Shown piece by piece: positions 17,524 through 26,682 of a stretch of DNA of 30,855 bases (position 1 is its first letter; the number at the start of each line of letters is the position of its first letter). Below the pieces are notes generated by a model. The model made no database searches. It was not told the origin of the DNA and saw nothing but the letters and a program-made list of their open reading frames with translations. A program made the translations under genes and the position numbers. The stretch is from Paulinella micropora (taxonomy: Eukaryota; Cercozoa; Imbricatea; Euglyphida): positions 924,300-955,154 of the forward strand of contig BJOX01000080.1 of assembly GCA_009731375.1 (NCBI GenBank), given 5' to 3'.

Positions 17524-18251
17524 GCACGGAGAAGGAGAAGGAGCTGTTAAAAGCCAATTTAGAGGCAAACAAGGAATTTTTTGACCCTTCACATGCAGGT
17601 GGTGTCAAGCCTGAAGATTTCACTGCGGTTATTTACAAAATACCGGGTCAGGAGCCGTCCCTGGCACCACGAAGGGCGAACTTGAGTATACATGAGGCGA
17701 AGATAGCGGAGGAGCTAGCAAGACAGCTGCTCAATGAGGACTTTATTGAGAGATCAACATCTCCAATAGTCTCACAACCGAGAATAGTGCCGAAGCCGGG
17801 AGGAGAATGGCGCCTGACAGTTAACTATGCTCGTGTTAACAAGGTGCTGGAGGAAGAGAGAAATCCTCTCCCGACATTAGAAGAAGGAAGGAGAGTACTG
17901 CGGAATGCAAAATTCTATTCGGTCATTGACCTTAAGAATGGCTTCTGGCAGATACCACTGGAGGAAAAGTCCAGATGGCTGACGGCGTTTGTGGTGGGTA
18001 TGGAAATATACCAATGGAAAGTGCTTCCGATGGGCCTCAAGCAAGCCCCAGGACTTTTCCAGAAGGCGATGCAGAAGATGTTGAGCAGTCAGTGCAATGA
18101 TTTGTCTGACGGAGGCTTTATGAGAAGGCGGGGACAGAAGGAGGGAGAATATGCATTTTGCTATATCGATGACGTTATCGTATACTCTAACACAATGGAG
18201 GAGCATATCGATCATTTGCCCGATACAGGCGCATCGGAGCTTTTGGCCTGA
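17481..18251 (+). CDS. pol: Reverse transcriptase of the gypsy element
   Basis: The frame opens after a TGA at 17478-17480 and runs to TGA 18249-18251; it lacks a convincing ATG and lies -1 to the protease frame, so it was fused to the protease. Counting from 17508: SPIVSQPRIVPKPGGEWRLTVNYARVNK (residues 85-112), FYSVIDLKNGFWQIPL (137-151) with catalytic D141, LPMGLKQAPGLFQKAM (173-188), and YIDDVIVYS (219-227) with D221 and D222. An extra loop of about 15 residues precedes YIDD. The thumb is cut off: the frame ends after EEHIDHL, and the missing part GLKCNLKKC...YLGYEI is in the -1 frame downstream. The active-site residues are intact. Confidence 0.85.
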   Translation, partial: RFSRGSAEILEEGVGTEKEKELLKANLEANKEFFDPSHAGGVKPEDFTAVIYKIPGQEPSLAPRRANLSIHEAKIAEELARQLLNEDFIERSTSPIVSQPRIVPKPGGEWRLTVNYARVNKVLEEERNPLPTLEEGRRVLRNAKFYSVIDLKNGFWQIPLEEKSRWLTAFVVGMEIYQWKVLPMGLKQAPGLFQKAMQKMLSSQCNDLSDGGFMRRRGQKEGEYAFCYIDDVIVYSNTMEEHIDHLPDTGASELLA

Positions 18252-21200
18252 AGTGCAATCTAAAGAAGTGTCAACTTGCCAAGACGAGTGTGACATACTT
18301 AGGGTACGAGATCTCCCATAATCGAGTCTCGATATCCAAAGAGAAGAGGGAGGAGATTATGAATCGACCGATACCGAAGAACCGCACTGAATTGCACTCA
18401 TTCCTTGCGATGGCGCAATACTATAGCCAGTTTATACCCGATTGGGGTGCAACACGGGCTAAAGTGGAGAAAATGATAGATTTTGGAGACTTTGAGAAGT
18501 GGGACGAAGAGGCTTTGCAAGCGTTTCATGCGCTCAAAGATCTCATTTACAAAGACCCGAAAGACGGAGGACTGGTGTTAACGATGCCCGACTTTACGAA
18601 ACAATTCGTAGTCGATACAGACGCATCTAAGTTTGCGATTGGGGCTGTATTACAACAAGAGGATGAGGAGAAGAAATTACGCCCAATCATGTTTATTAGT
18701 AGGAAGTTGTGTGCGGCGGAGAGAAACTATTGCACAAGGCAAAGAGAGGCGTTGGCGGTAGTATGGGCCCTCAAGAGGCTCAGAGAGTATTTGTGGGGAG
18801 GACCTCAATTTACTGTCAGAACTGATCATCATAACCTGTTATGGTTGATGAATCATGAACAGACGGGACGGCTGGCGCGGTGGCAAGCGTTCTTGTCTTG
18901 TTTCGATTTTACAATGGTCCATCTACCGGGAAAGCGAAATGTGGTCGCTGATAGCCTCTCTAGGCTAGAGTTTAACTCAGAAGTATCGGCGTTGGTGTCC
19001 ACGGTGGAGATGGAAGACTTGTCCACTGACAAGGTGTATGAGGTCAGCCACATTGAGGCGATGGAGATGGCGAGTGGAGTCCGATATGACCGCACAGGTC
19101 TACGGTACAGTCCACAAGGCCCGGATCACGGGATATGTTGTGAGCTACATACCCAGGAGGACGCTGAGTGGTCCTATGAGGTATATGAGAATGCGAAGGC
19201 GAACATAAGAGAGGAAGAGGAGACGCAGGAAGTTTATGCGGAGCCTCCTCAAGAGCGGAGAAGTGACCTAGACGATGACCCGGAAAGAATCGGGGTACGG
19301 CTAGAAGATGGTACTATCCATATAGCCTCGCCTACCGCATGGAGGCAACAACAGGCTCAAGATCCGGAGTTTAAAGAACTGATACAGTTATATCAGAACC
19401 CGGATGAGCTACGGATGACGAAAGCGATCAAAGATCAGATGAAGGAGATGGGATGGAGAGATGGTCTACTGTGGTACAAGGGCCTTCACGGTCGCTATGC
19501 GTCACAGCCGGACAAATGGACCCTTTGGGTACCGGAGAGTCTGAGACGATTTATATTTGTCGCAGCCCACAATTGCCCACTTTTGGCGCATCCGGGTCGA
19601 CAACGAACTCATATGTTCGTAGCGAGGCGATTCTGGTGGAAGAAGATGAAGGAGGAGATAGATCAGGCGGTGGATGCATGCATCCCGTGCAAGATAAACA
19701 AAACACCACTGAAGGCAAATTTCGGCCTGATTGGCGAATTTCCTCTTCATGCGGGGATGTTTGAGTTTATACACATTGATCATGTGGGACCTTTCCCAGA
19801 ATCGAAGGATGGTTACAAATACCTCCTTACGGCTATTGACAGAGCCACCAACTATGTGTGGATCATCCCTGTCAAAGACGTTACCGGCAAGACGACGGCC
19901 GAGGCGCTGATCGATAGGATCATCTCACAGATCGGAGTACCAAGAAAGATATGTTCTGATCGAGGCTCGGACTTTAATAACGAGGTCATCGACAAACTAT
20001 CTAAGTATTACGGGATGAAATGGCAATATGTTACTGCCTATAACCCGCGAGCAAATGGGAAAATCGAGCGGGTACACAGACCCCTCAAAGCCTCGCTAAA
20101 GATGTATTGCACGAAGAAAAAGGATAATCAAAGAGCATGGGTCGCAGCACCATCATTTGCGTTTGCAATTAACTGTCTACCCTTTACGGCGTTAGGAGGC
20201 TCGAAGAGCTCAATCTCGCCATATCAGTTAGTATATGGGCGTGAGCCTGATATCCCGACTTCGCTCCTTCACCCAAAAGACACTTGGGCCGATGCGGATG
20301 AGTTGTTTGGGATGAGACTTAGAGTGAAGATGGAGGCGGAACAAATAGTCAGGGCGCATAGAGAGGCGGAGCGCCGAAAGACTGATGCTGAAGGGGTGCG
20401 ACAAGCGCACTTGGATCAGATCAAGTTCCAGGTCGGGGATATTGTACTATTGTACCATCCTCAAGTCCCGAAGGGAGTCAGCTCTAAGCTGTTCACTCAC
20501 TGGAAAGGACCTTATCAGATTATGGAACAGACGGGACCTCTGAATTACAAGATCAGGGGTAGAGGGAAGGTGCAAATTGTGAATGTAAGAAGGCTGATTA
20601 AGTATGATCCCTTCTTACTGGAAGATGAATCCGTTGAGGAGGCGTTAAAACGGATGAAGGATGATTTCAAAGAGGTGCCGCCCATCCACAAGGAGGCTGG
20701 CATAGACCAAGACGATGCTTATCGGGCACCGATAGCTGAGAAGGAGGAGAGTGAGGTGGACAGCAAGGAGAAGACTGACCGCATAAGCGCGGTGGGGACT
20801 CAGTCCAAGTCTCCGCGAGAGCATAGCGGAAAGAAGGAGAAGATCACAGAGGCGCAGCTAAGGAGAGCGCGGAATGATCTTATCAACGACCAACCGAGGA
20901 AGGCGATGAGGTCGATGAGATCAAAGGACGTCCACCAGGAGGAGGAGGGGACGGACACTGACCCAAACGCGGGCAACGTTGAGATTGTCCATGAGCGATG
21001 GAAGGAAGGCGATGCGATAGCAACCATCGCATGGGTGAAAAATGTTTTCTATCTGATGAGACCAGCGGAACAACATGTCGCTGATGACACTCTCTCAGAC
21101 TTATACTTGATGCGGGTCGTGGCGGTCCCACGACAGATGCGTGTCACACGGACACTCAAAATATCATCAGCCGCAAAGATAGTACAACCGATACTCCAGT

Positions 21201-21496
21201 TCTGGAGAAGTATGGACCCGGTTGAGGATCCAAAGGCAAGACATTATCTGCCAGTATATAAAGACGCAAAAAGTCTCGAGACATGGGATGATACAATTAC
21301 TCCCAGAGACAAGGATTACACTGCGTGGACCATTCAGACACTGCCAAGAGGAGTGCTTGATGTCCCTTTTGAATTATCGTTGGGCGGAATCCCTAATAAG
21401 ATCTGGGACATTCTCGAACAGTCAAAGTTCGATCTGACTTTTGTTGGTGGTCCTCCACCAGGCAAAGAAATCCGCGCCAGACGACGAAGGCAGTGA
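18221..21496 (+). CDS. pol: RT thumb, RNase H and integrase of the gypsy element
   Basis: Frame open from about 18221 to TGA 21494-21496. It begins with the end of RT (GLKCNLKKCQLAK, YLGYEI). Counting from 18290, RNase H has D111, E153, D179 and D221. The integrase has an HHCC finger (H427, H434, C464, C467) and D497, D557, E593; D557 to E593 is the D-x35-E spacing. FQVGDIVLLYHPQ and HWKGPYQIMEQTGPLNYKI mark the C-terminal SH3-like region. About 290 further residues (about 780-1068) follow, part charged linker and part a folded-looking segment with FYLMRPAEQHV; I do not recognise it and see no chromodomain. All catalytic residues are present. The first start-like codon is GTG, so this part is expressed only as a fusion. 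Confidence 0.9.
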   Translation, partial: RYRRIGAFGLKCNLKKCQLAKTSVTYLGYEISHNRVSISKEKREEIMNRPIPKNRTELHSFLAMAQYYSQFIPDWGATRAKVEKMIDFGDFEKWDEEALQAFHALKDLIYKDPKDGGLVLTMPDFTKQFVVDTDASKFAIGAVLQQEDEEKKLRPIMFISRKLCAAERNYCTRQREALAVVWALKRLREYLWGGPQFTVRTDHHNLLWLMNHEQTGRLARWQAFLSCFDFTMVHLPGKRNVVADSLSRLEFNSEVSALVSTVEMEDLSTDKVYEVSHIEAMEMASGVRYDRTGLRYSPQGPDHGICCELHTQEDAEWSYEVYENAKANIREEEETQEVYAEPPQERRSDLDDDPERIGVRLEDGTIHIASPTAWRQQQAQDPEFKELIQLYQNPDELRMTKAIKDQMKEMGWRDGLLWYKGLHGRYASQPDKWTLWVPESLRRFIFVAAHNCPLLAHPGRQRTHMFVARRFWWKKMKEEIDQAVDACIPCKINKTPLKANFGLIGEFPLHAGMFEFIHIDHVGPFPESKDGYKYLLTAIDRATNYVWIIPVKDVTGKTTAEALIDRIISQIGVPRKICSDRGSDFNNEVIDKLSKYYGMKWQYVTAYNPRANGKIERVHRPLKASLKMYCTKKKDNQRAWVAAPSFAFAINCLPFTALGGSKSSISPYQLVYGREPDIPTSLLHPKDTWADADELFGMRLRVKMEAEQIVRAHREAERRKTDAEGVRQAHLDQIKFQVGDIVLLYHPQVPKGVSSKLFTHWKGPYQIMEQTGPLNYKIRGRGKVQIVNVRRLIKYDPFLLEDESVEEALKRMKDDFKEVPPIHKEAGIDQDDAYRAPIAEKEESEVDSKEKTDRISAVGTQSKSPREHSGKKEKITEAQLRRARNDLINDQPRKAMRSMRSKDVHQEEEGTDTDPNAGNVEIVHERWKEGDAIATIAWVKNVFYLMRPAEQHVADDTLSDLYLMRVVAVPRQMRVTRTLKISSAAKIVQPILQFWRSMDPVEDPKARHYLPVYKDAKSLETWDDTITPRDKDYTAWTIQTLPRGVLDVPFELSLGGIPNKIWDILEQSKFDLTFVGGPPPGKEIRARRRRQ

Positions 21497-22110
21497 CAAA
21501 GAAACTATTTTTCTTTATGCGTCTCAAATAAACTGATTGATTGCCCACGGCGTATCATGATTTGATCATGCATCATCAGTTATCAATATGAATATTAAAA
21601 AGACTCAGTGATATAACTTGGCATTCGATCGCAACATACGAGTGCGAAAGGTCGATCGACGATGATACTACACCGTATACGGGGATCGCTAGTGTATTGA
21701 GCGATGGTGTTCCCGGGTATGACCCTTTCCAAGTCCTGGGATGATGTTCTCGAAAATGAAATGTTCTCTGAAACTTCTCCATTAATTATTTTTACGATAG
21801 ATTATATACTGTCGTACCTGAGCGCGGTCAATCTCTACTTGTGTCGATATATCGCAGGGTCGGGTACATACAACTCGACTTCGGATATAGCTATTAGGAC
21901 TGGCCCCCTAATACTATATCATAGGATATCCGCCTTATACAAGGGTATGTCATTAAAAAAGACAATGTACTTACGATCTCCCTGTGAATAATAATAATAA
22001 TAATGATAATGATAAGAAGAAGAAGGAGATCAAAGGGGGAATCGTACTACAGCACCACGTTGCTTGTATTTTTTTATTAATAGTACGTTTGTTCTTGACA
22101 TACTGCCGAG

Positions 22111-22118
<8 letters not shown>

Positions 22119-22155
<37 letters not shown>
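22119..22155. repeat. AG dinucleotide microsatellite
   Basis: About 18 AG units after a run of nine A, inside the 3' part of the gypsy element. Confidence 0.9.
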
Positions 22156-22158
<3 letters not shown>

Positions 22159-22349
22159 AGGGGAAGGAGTTCAAAAATCTACAAGAATGGCTGGAGAATC
22201 CGCTTTGACGTGCCCTCATGAGGATATATTTATCGTCTTTTAGCGTCTATCCGTGGGTCGATGCGCTGTGTGGCATGACTCCATAGCGCATACTATTTGC
22301 AGAAAGAAATCAGAAGGTGTATGACGAAAATGCTATTTCCGTCATAAAA

Positions 22350-22363
22350 TCGGGAGGGGGTAC
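22350..22363 (+). promoter_or_regulatory. Polypurine tract of the gypsy element
   Basis: TCGGGAGGGGGTAC directly abuts the 3' LTR, where plus-strand DNA synthesis is primed. It is G-rich with only a few pyrimidines at its edges. Confidence 0.55.
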
Positions 22364-22600
22364 TGTAGGCATCACCCCCGGATAGCCGGTAAAAAAGTAC
22401 CTTTTCCTGGTGACAGGTGCACCAGCTTGTTTTTCGGTATTATTCGTCCGGATTGGACCTGATGCCATTTATTCCTGGTCTGTTGCCGTTTTCCTTTTTG
22501 GCTTCACTGAGCTAATATAACGAGACATCATTCTCATCTTTTGAGGACTGTGTTTGGTTGTATTACCGACTTTTTACGAGCTATCGTTGGGGGCATTACA
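22364..22600 (+). repeat. 3' LTR of the gypsy element
   Basis: 237 bases from TGTAGG to TTACA, matching 11991-12243 with about nine substitutions and several indels. AATG follows it directly, the same four bases that precede the 5' LTR. Confidence 0.9.
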
Positions 22601-22989
22601 AATGATACTACTAACCGTAACGAATAAGACTAACGTATAAAATAGCAATATTGACATAGCTGAGGAGGAAGTGTCTAATTAATTGTCCAGTGCTCCCCCT
22701 TAATTAGACTCTGACTCCCTTACGAGGCAGTGTCCAACCATACCGTGCTACTAACAACTAGATGTGAAAAATGAGCAAAGCGCAAAGTGAGCTACCCTAC
22801 ATCTCCAAAGGAGTTCGGCTATATAGCTGCACTATAACAACTAAAGCGCTACAGGCACAACAGTGCACAAAATAAGACTAAGCGAAAGCAGAGGTGCTGG
22901 CCTACGTCTCCACAGCTTGTGGAGCTCGGCAATCTAGTCACCTAATTGTTAATATCTATCCCCGGACCACCGGGAACCTAACAAAAGTC
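22601..22989. other. Spacer or copia 3' region, with a perfect hairpin
   Basis: No gene. GTCTAATTAA (22673-22682) and TTAATTAGAC (22700-22709) form an exact 10-bp stem with a 17-base loop. This stretch may hold the 3' end or LTR of the copia element, but I found no matching copy at its other end. Confidence 0.4.
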
Positions 22990-23949
22990 CTACCCAAAGT
23001 CCACGTAGTAGGAAGTCCCAATCGTTGGAGAAAGTCTCATGCCACGCCAAACCGCCGTCCGCAGTGGAGAGTCGCACTCCGTGATAGAGGGAATGTATAC
23101 ATATAGATGGACAGACAGATAGATCGAAAGATGGAGCCGGATCAGGTCTAGTCCGACGCGACGGGTCGCACCCGTCGAAGGTAGGGCTCCCCACGCTGCG
23201 GCTTTGTTGATGTCGGCAATTTTGTCTCCCGACGCCACCGTCCACCTTCTGGTTCACGATGGCGCAGCGCAGGTCCACGTGCCCGAGCTTCCTAGAAAAT
23301 ACATTTGTATCAAAAAGATGCAGAGCGCCTTGGTTGTCGCCGTACAGGATGGGGGCTGCCCACACCCGTACGGCCCCAGCGCGTCGGCGACACGCCCCCT
23401 AGCGATGCCCTGTACAAAGTTAATGATTTTATCTTGGCCTTGGTATGCTTCCACCATGGCGTATACTTCAGCCTCGCACGAAGAGGCTTCCGGGGTCGTA
23501 GGCACCAGACGCGCGCCAGCCGTCGCCACTTGAGGATCCCCGCTTCCGGCTGCCGCCGCCACCAGCTTGTCGCTCGCGGCCCTCGCCTTCTCCTCCACGC
23601 GCCCACGCCTAGCTGCGTCCGCGGGAAGCGCCACCGACACGTTTCGTTTGAGACAGAAAGGCAGTATAGAACCGCCAAGAAAGAAATGGAACCCCGCCAG
23701 TCGCGCTCGGCAATCCTCTGGCGTCCCCTTCCAGCTCGAATCGGCCCATGATAATAAGCGGGTACCGTTCGCTTTGGTAAAGCGAACACCCTTGGTGCGG
23801 GTACCACTGAGGTACCGCACAACTTGCTCGGCCTGCTGGAAATTGAATAGCTCCGGCTTCGAGGCATGGATGGCTACCTCCCCTAGTGGGCCCAAAGCCT
23901 CGTGCCGAGTAATGCGTGTCCACAGGAGGACACCTACGATATGCTGAGG
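22990..23949 (-). pseudogene. Copia RNase H, broken
   Basis: Reading minus: QAEQVVRYLSGTRTKGVRF, RLLSWADSSWKGTPEDCRARLAG, SILPFCLKRNVSVAL, SSCEAEVYAMVEA, then in a shifted frame LYGDNQGALHLFDTNVFSR...LGHVDLRCAIV and, after another shift, KIADINKAAAWGALPS. These are the copia RNase H blocks (D of ADSSW, E of EAEVYA, D of YGDNQ, and the final AD). Between the VALP and SSCEAE blocks is an Ala/Arg-rich insertion of about 50 residues not usual in copia. Breaks lie near 23370 and 23230. Confidence 0.75.
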
Positions 23950-23980
23950 NNNNNNNNNNAACACCTACGTTATGCTGAGG
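23929..23980. other. Spurious assembly gap with duplicated ends
   Basis: Ten Ns at 23950-23959 sit between two 21-base copies (23929-23949 and 23960-23980) that agree at 19 of 21 positions. Removing one copy plus the Ns (31 bases) makes the reading frame on both sides agree, so the contigs probably overlap here. Confidence 0.75.
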
Positions 23981-25386
23981 CGAGAACTGCTCTAACACTG
24001 ATTGCTTACCGGCTTGCACTCCCGGCATCAACCACGGCGAATCGGCAGTAGCTAGACCGGTGCACTGTAGCTTCTCAACTGCCTCCTTGATAAAGTCCTC
24101 CTGAGAGATCTTGATCGTACGGCCTAACCGACAGTCTTCCTTATCTTCAACGTTCAAGCCTACCACCCCTGTCGGTGATTCTTGCTTAAAGACCCTAAAG
24201 GACTTCTTACCGGCAGCTGAGAACTCCGCTTCTACATCCTTACAGCTGAACGCTCCATCATGTCGTCGACGTGCACGAACACAAAGTCCGGTTTGTCCTT
24301 ACCGGGTAGCCAACGCCAAAAGAAGCAAGGAAAAGCGACATGAGCCTTAAAGCCCAAACCTTCTAAGAACGGGACTAGCTTGTACCGCCACCATTTGCGG
24401 CCCGCATCCGGTCGGCCATAGAGGGCTTTAAGCATTTCCCACACATACCCCGGCTCTTCTAAACCAAATGGCGGAACGATGTAACTGGGGCGATACCATT
24501 GCTCAGCTGCAGACGCCTCAGTGTATGCGGTGCCAACGTCCCACTTGGACAAGACTAAGCCAAAGAACACCGTTAGGGCGAAAAGCATCAAGATGGTAAG
24601 AGCACACGGGGTATCACGTTTCCCAAAATGCCATCCCTGTATCATGGAATATCCCTTGGCTGTCCATCGGCTTTTGAACTTCAGGATCTCTCCCCCTGCC
24701 TCTTTGGTGGCATCAATAAACCGGCCTTCACAAATGTCTTTCTTGTCCACCAAGTTGGCTCGGACTCTCCGGAAGCACCCTTTCTCCCAGAGCGTAGCCA
24801 TCTCTTCGGCTCGGGCGTCGTCCCAGTACCCTAGTTCATCAGCTTGCTTTTCGCTCACCGGTCTAGTGATCGTGGCGGCATGTGCGGTCGCCGGACCGTC
24901 GGCAAGGTACTTGACGATCTCCGAGTCCAACATACGGTCTGGGGAGTCGTCATCCTCAAACTTTACCCAGTGGGCTGGTCCGTTCTTCTTCTGCTTCTTA
25001 ACCCATATGGGTTCACTCACGTCTTGCACCTGACATCGTCGGACCTTGTCCCGAAAACCCACCCCATAGGTCTTCTTGGCCCAAGCCCAGCCCCACTGAG
25101 TAGCTGGGGTCTCCACCCACCTTCCCTTCAACTCCCCTATTGTTTCCGGGTCGGGCTCGGGAGCCTCCTTCTCGGTTTTCACGGCTTCCTGTTCAGAGGT
25201 CGCTTCCTCCACTTCGCCGTCGGAATCAGAGCTGTCAAGCTCCCCCTGATCCGGGGCCTTCTTACCTTCACCGGGATCGGTCACCCCCACCCGGGGCTTT
25301 GGGACAAACAGCTGCTCAAGGGCGGCGTCTTCCACTAACGGGTCTCCCTTGAACGGCTCCAAGCTCAGGCCCTTCTCCCAGAGGGG
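23981..25386 (-). pseudogene. Copia reverse transcriptase (RVT_2), broken
   Basis: Reading minus from 25362: an acidic linker (about 75 residues), then YWDDARAEEMATLWEKGCFRRV, KFKSRWTAKGYSMIQGWHFG, LVLSKWDVGTAYTEA with the first catalytic Asp, YVWEMLKALYGRPDAGRKWW, and FVFVHVDDM with the VDD at residues 365-367. A one-base loss near 24255 moves the rest into another frame, which continues KKSFRVFKQESPTGVVGLNVE...RLGRTIKISQEDFIKEA, the RT connection. An in-frame TAA at 25387-25389 separates this part from the integrase; otherwise the two share a frame. The blocks match the copia RT family well and the catalytic Asp residues are kept. Confidence 0.85.
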
Positions 25387-25389
25387 TTA

Positions 25390-26146
25390 CAACAAAGGCC
25401 AGGCTGGCTGGTTGTCGTCAAAGTTCTTCGCGTGTCGCCATGGGAACACCCTACCTTCACACAGGATCAAGTGTGTGGAATACTCCGAACTCAGCCCTAA
25501 CCAGGCGGCCATGTGCGTCCGGCTCTCGTCATGTCCTAACCTGCCCTCGATGACCATGTGGCATAGACACCCAAAAGGATGAAGGTAAACTATCCAACTT
25601 ACCTTCCTTTCACGTGGCATAAGCTCAAACATCCGGACTTCACCACCGGATCGCTTCGGTGAAAGGTTGTGCAAGAGGATAGCGTGCTGCCACGCATATC
25701 CCAAGAGTTCATAGGGCAGCTGAGCCCTAACCAGGTTATGACGTGCTTTGCGCCAAAAGTCACGTTGGGACACTTCGGCATAGGCGTTCTTGTTGTGTTC
25801 ATTGAGGGTGTTGATCCTCTTCCTCACTCCCTTATCCCGGACTAGCTCATTAAAGTCAGCTGAGATATACTCACCCTTCCTTCACCTTCTTGCCGCTTTG
25901 CGTCTTAATGAAGTTTATGCATTCCCGCATGAAGCGCACTTGTGGTGCCGCGGTGCCATCCTTTAGAAGGAGGCCAAAAGCATACCCGGTGTTAGCCTCA
26001 ATACCCACCATGCCATACCAAAACCCACCATAGAGGGGTTTGCGTAGGCACCCGGACTTGTCGAACGCCACAGCTTCGAACTTCCCTACCTGCGTCAACT
26101 GGTTGCTTGCCGGGTGGTTCACTTTCCCCCTTTGGCGGCCGGGCAC
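25390..26146 (-). pseudogene. Copia integrase core, lacking the second catalytic Asp
   Basis: Reading minus: VGKFEAVAFDKSG (first Asp), GGFWYGMVGIEANTGYAFGLLLKDG, then FIKTQSGKKVKEG and, in another frame, GEYISADFNELVRDKGV, NAYAEVSQRDFWRKARHNLVRAQLP (third acidic residue in AYAE) and YLHPFGCLCHMVIEGRLG. Normal copia has an xRxDNG segment between the GKKVK and GEY parts; here about seven residues are missing and the frame changes (near 25870), which removes the second catalytic Asp. The integrase would be dead even without the frame changes. Confidence 0.7.
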
Positions 26147-26604
26147 TCCTTACACTCTTTTACCGCTTGCTCATGGGTTTTGTCACCCACTATCTTGATT
26201 CCGTACGCTTCACTGATGAGGCGTTGCATGCCGCTTCCGGGCCCTCCGAACTTCTGGTGAAGTTGTTCACTAGTCAGCTCCGTGACCTTAGCCATCTCCT
26301 TTCCAAAGAAAGCTCTAGCCTCAATCTTATCCACAGCTAGCTCTTGGTCGGTGGACGTCACGAAACGCCACACTTTGTCCTTGGCGTCTAGGTAAAGGAC
26401 CCCGGCCTTAAGCTCTGGGGAAATGTCCGGTATCCGGGCCTTAGTGATGTATCCCTCTCCTTTCTTATTGAGAACTACACTGTACCCTTCCTTAGCTAAC
26501 TGAGGACCAGAGACTAAGGTTTCATCTATGTTGGGGCTAACCCACACACTACCTAGATGCAACCTGTTCTTTTCCCCCTTTCCGTTCACGGTCGTCATGT
26601 CTAA
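26119..26604 (-). pseudogene. Copia pre-integrase (zinc-binding) region, broken
   Basis: LHLGSVWVSPNIDETLVSGPQLAKEGYSVVL resembles the segment between protease and integrase of copia. LHQKFGGPGSGM...CKECPAAKGG is the HHCC-type zinc region, in which the second His of the usual W-H-x-x-L-G-H has become Gly. A single-base loss in a run of five G near 26128 joins it to the integrase. In-frame TAA at 26605-26607 and 26683-26685 separate it from the protease. Confidence 0.65.
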
Positions 26605-26682
26605 TTAGCCCTTCTTAGTCACGGTGGTCTCCCCGTTGACCGTATCTACCCGTTTCATCCCTCGCTGAATGTTGAACAGGCG

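Larger units (their letters stand above)
21497..22363 (+). other. 3' untranslated region of the gypsy element
   Basis: No recognisable gene. Contains an ATA/ATG-rich stretch at about 21988-22020 and an AG microsatellite at 22119-22155. A 95-residue ATG frame at 21704-21991 is hydrophobic in its middle but matches nothing, so it is not called. Confidence 0.5.
11991..22600 (+). mobile_element. Ty3/gypsy LTR retrotransposon, nearly complete
   Basis: A 10.6-kb element bounded by two similar LTRs starting TGTAGGCATC and ending GGGGCATTACA, with AATG on both outer sides as a 4-bp target duplication. The order gag, nucleocapsid-like, protease-like, RT, RNase H, integrase is that of Ty3/gypsy (Metaviridae). 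By hand alignment the LTRs differ at about nine bases plus several short indels, so the insertion is not very recent. Coding breaks are few: three stops between gag and the next ORF, one TGA, and two -1 shifts. A relatively young, possibly non-autonomous copy is likely. Confidence 0.9.

Noticed and set aside
21704-21991. 95-aa ATG frame in the 3' part of the gypsy element
   Set aside because: No known domain, no position equivalent in other gypsy elements and length compatible with chance.
23204-25352. Several plus-strand frames over the copia element
   Set aside because: They are antisense to clear RT, RNase H and integrase motifs and arise from the high GC content.
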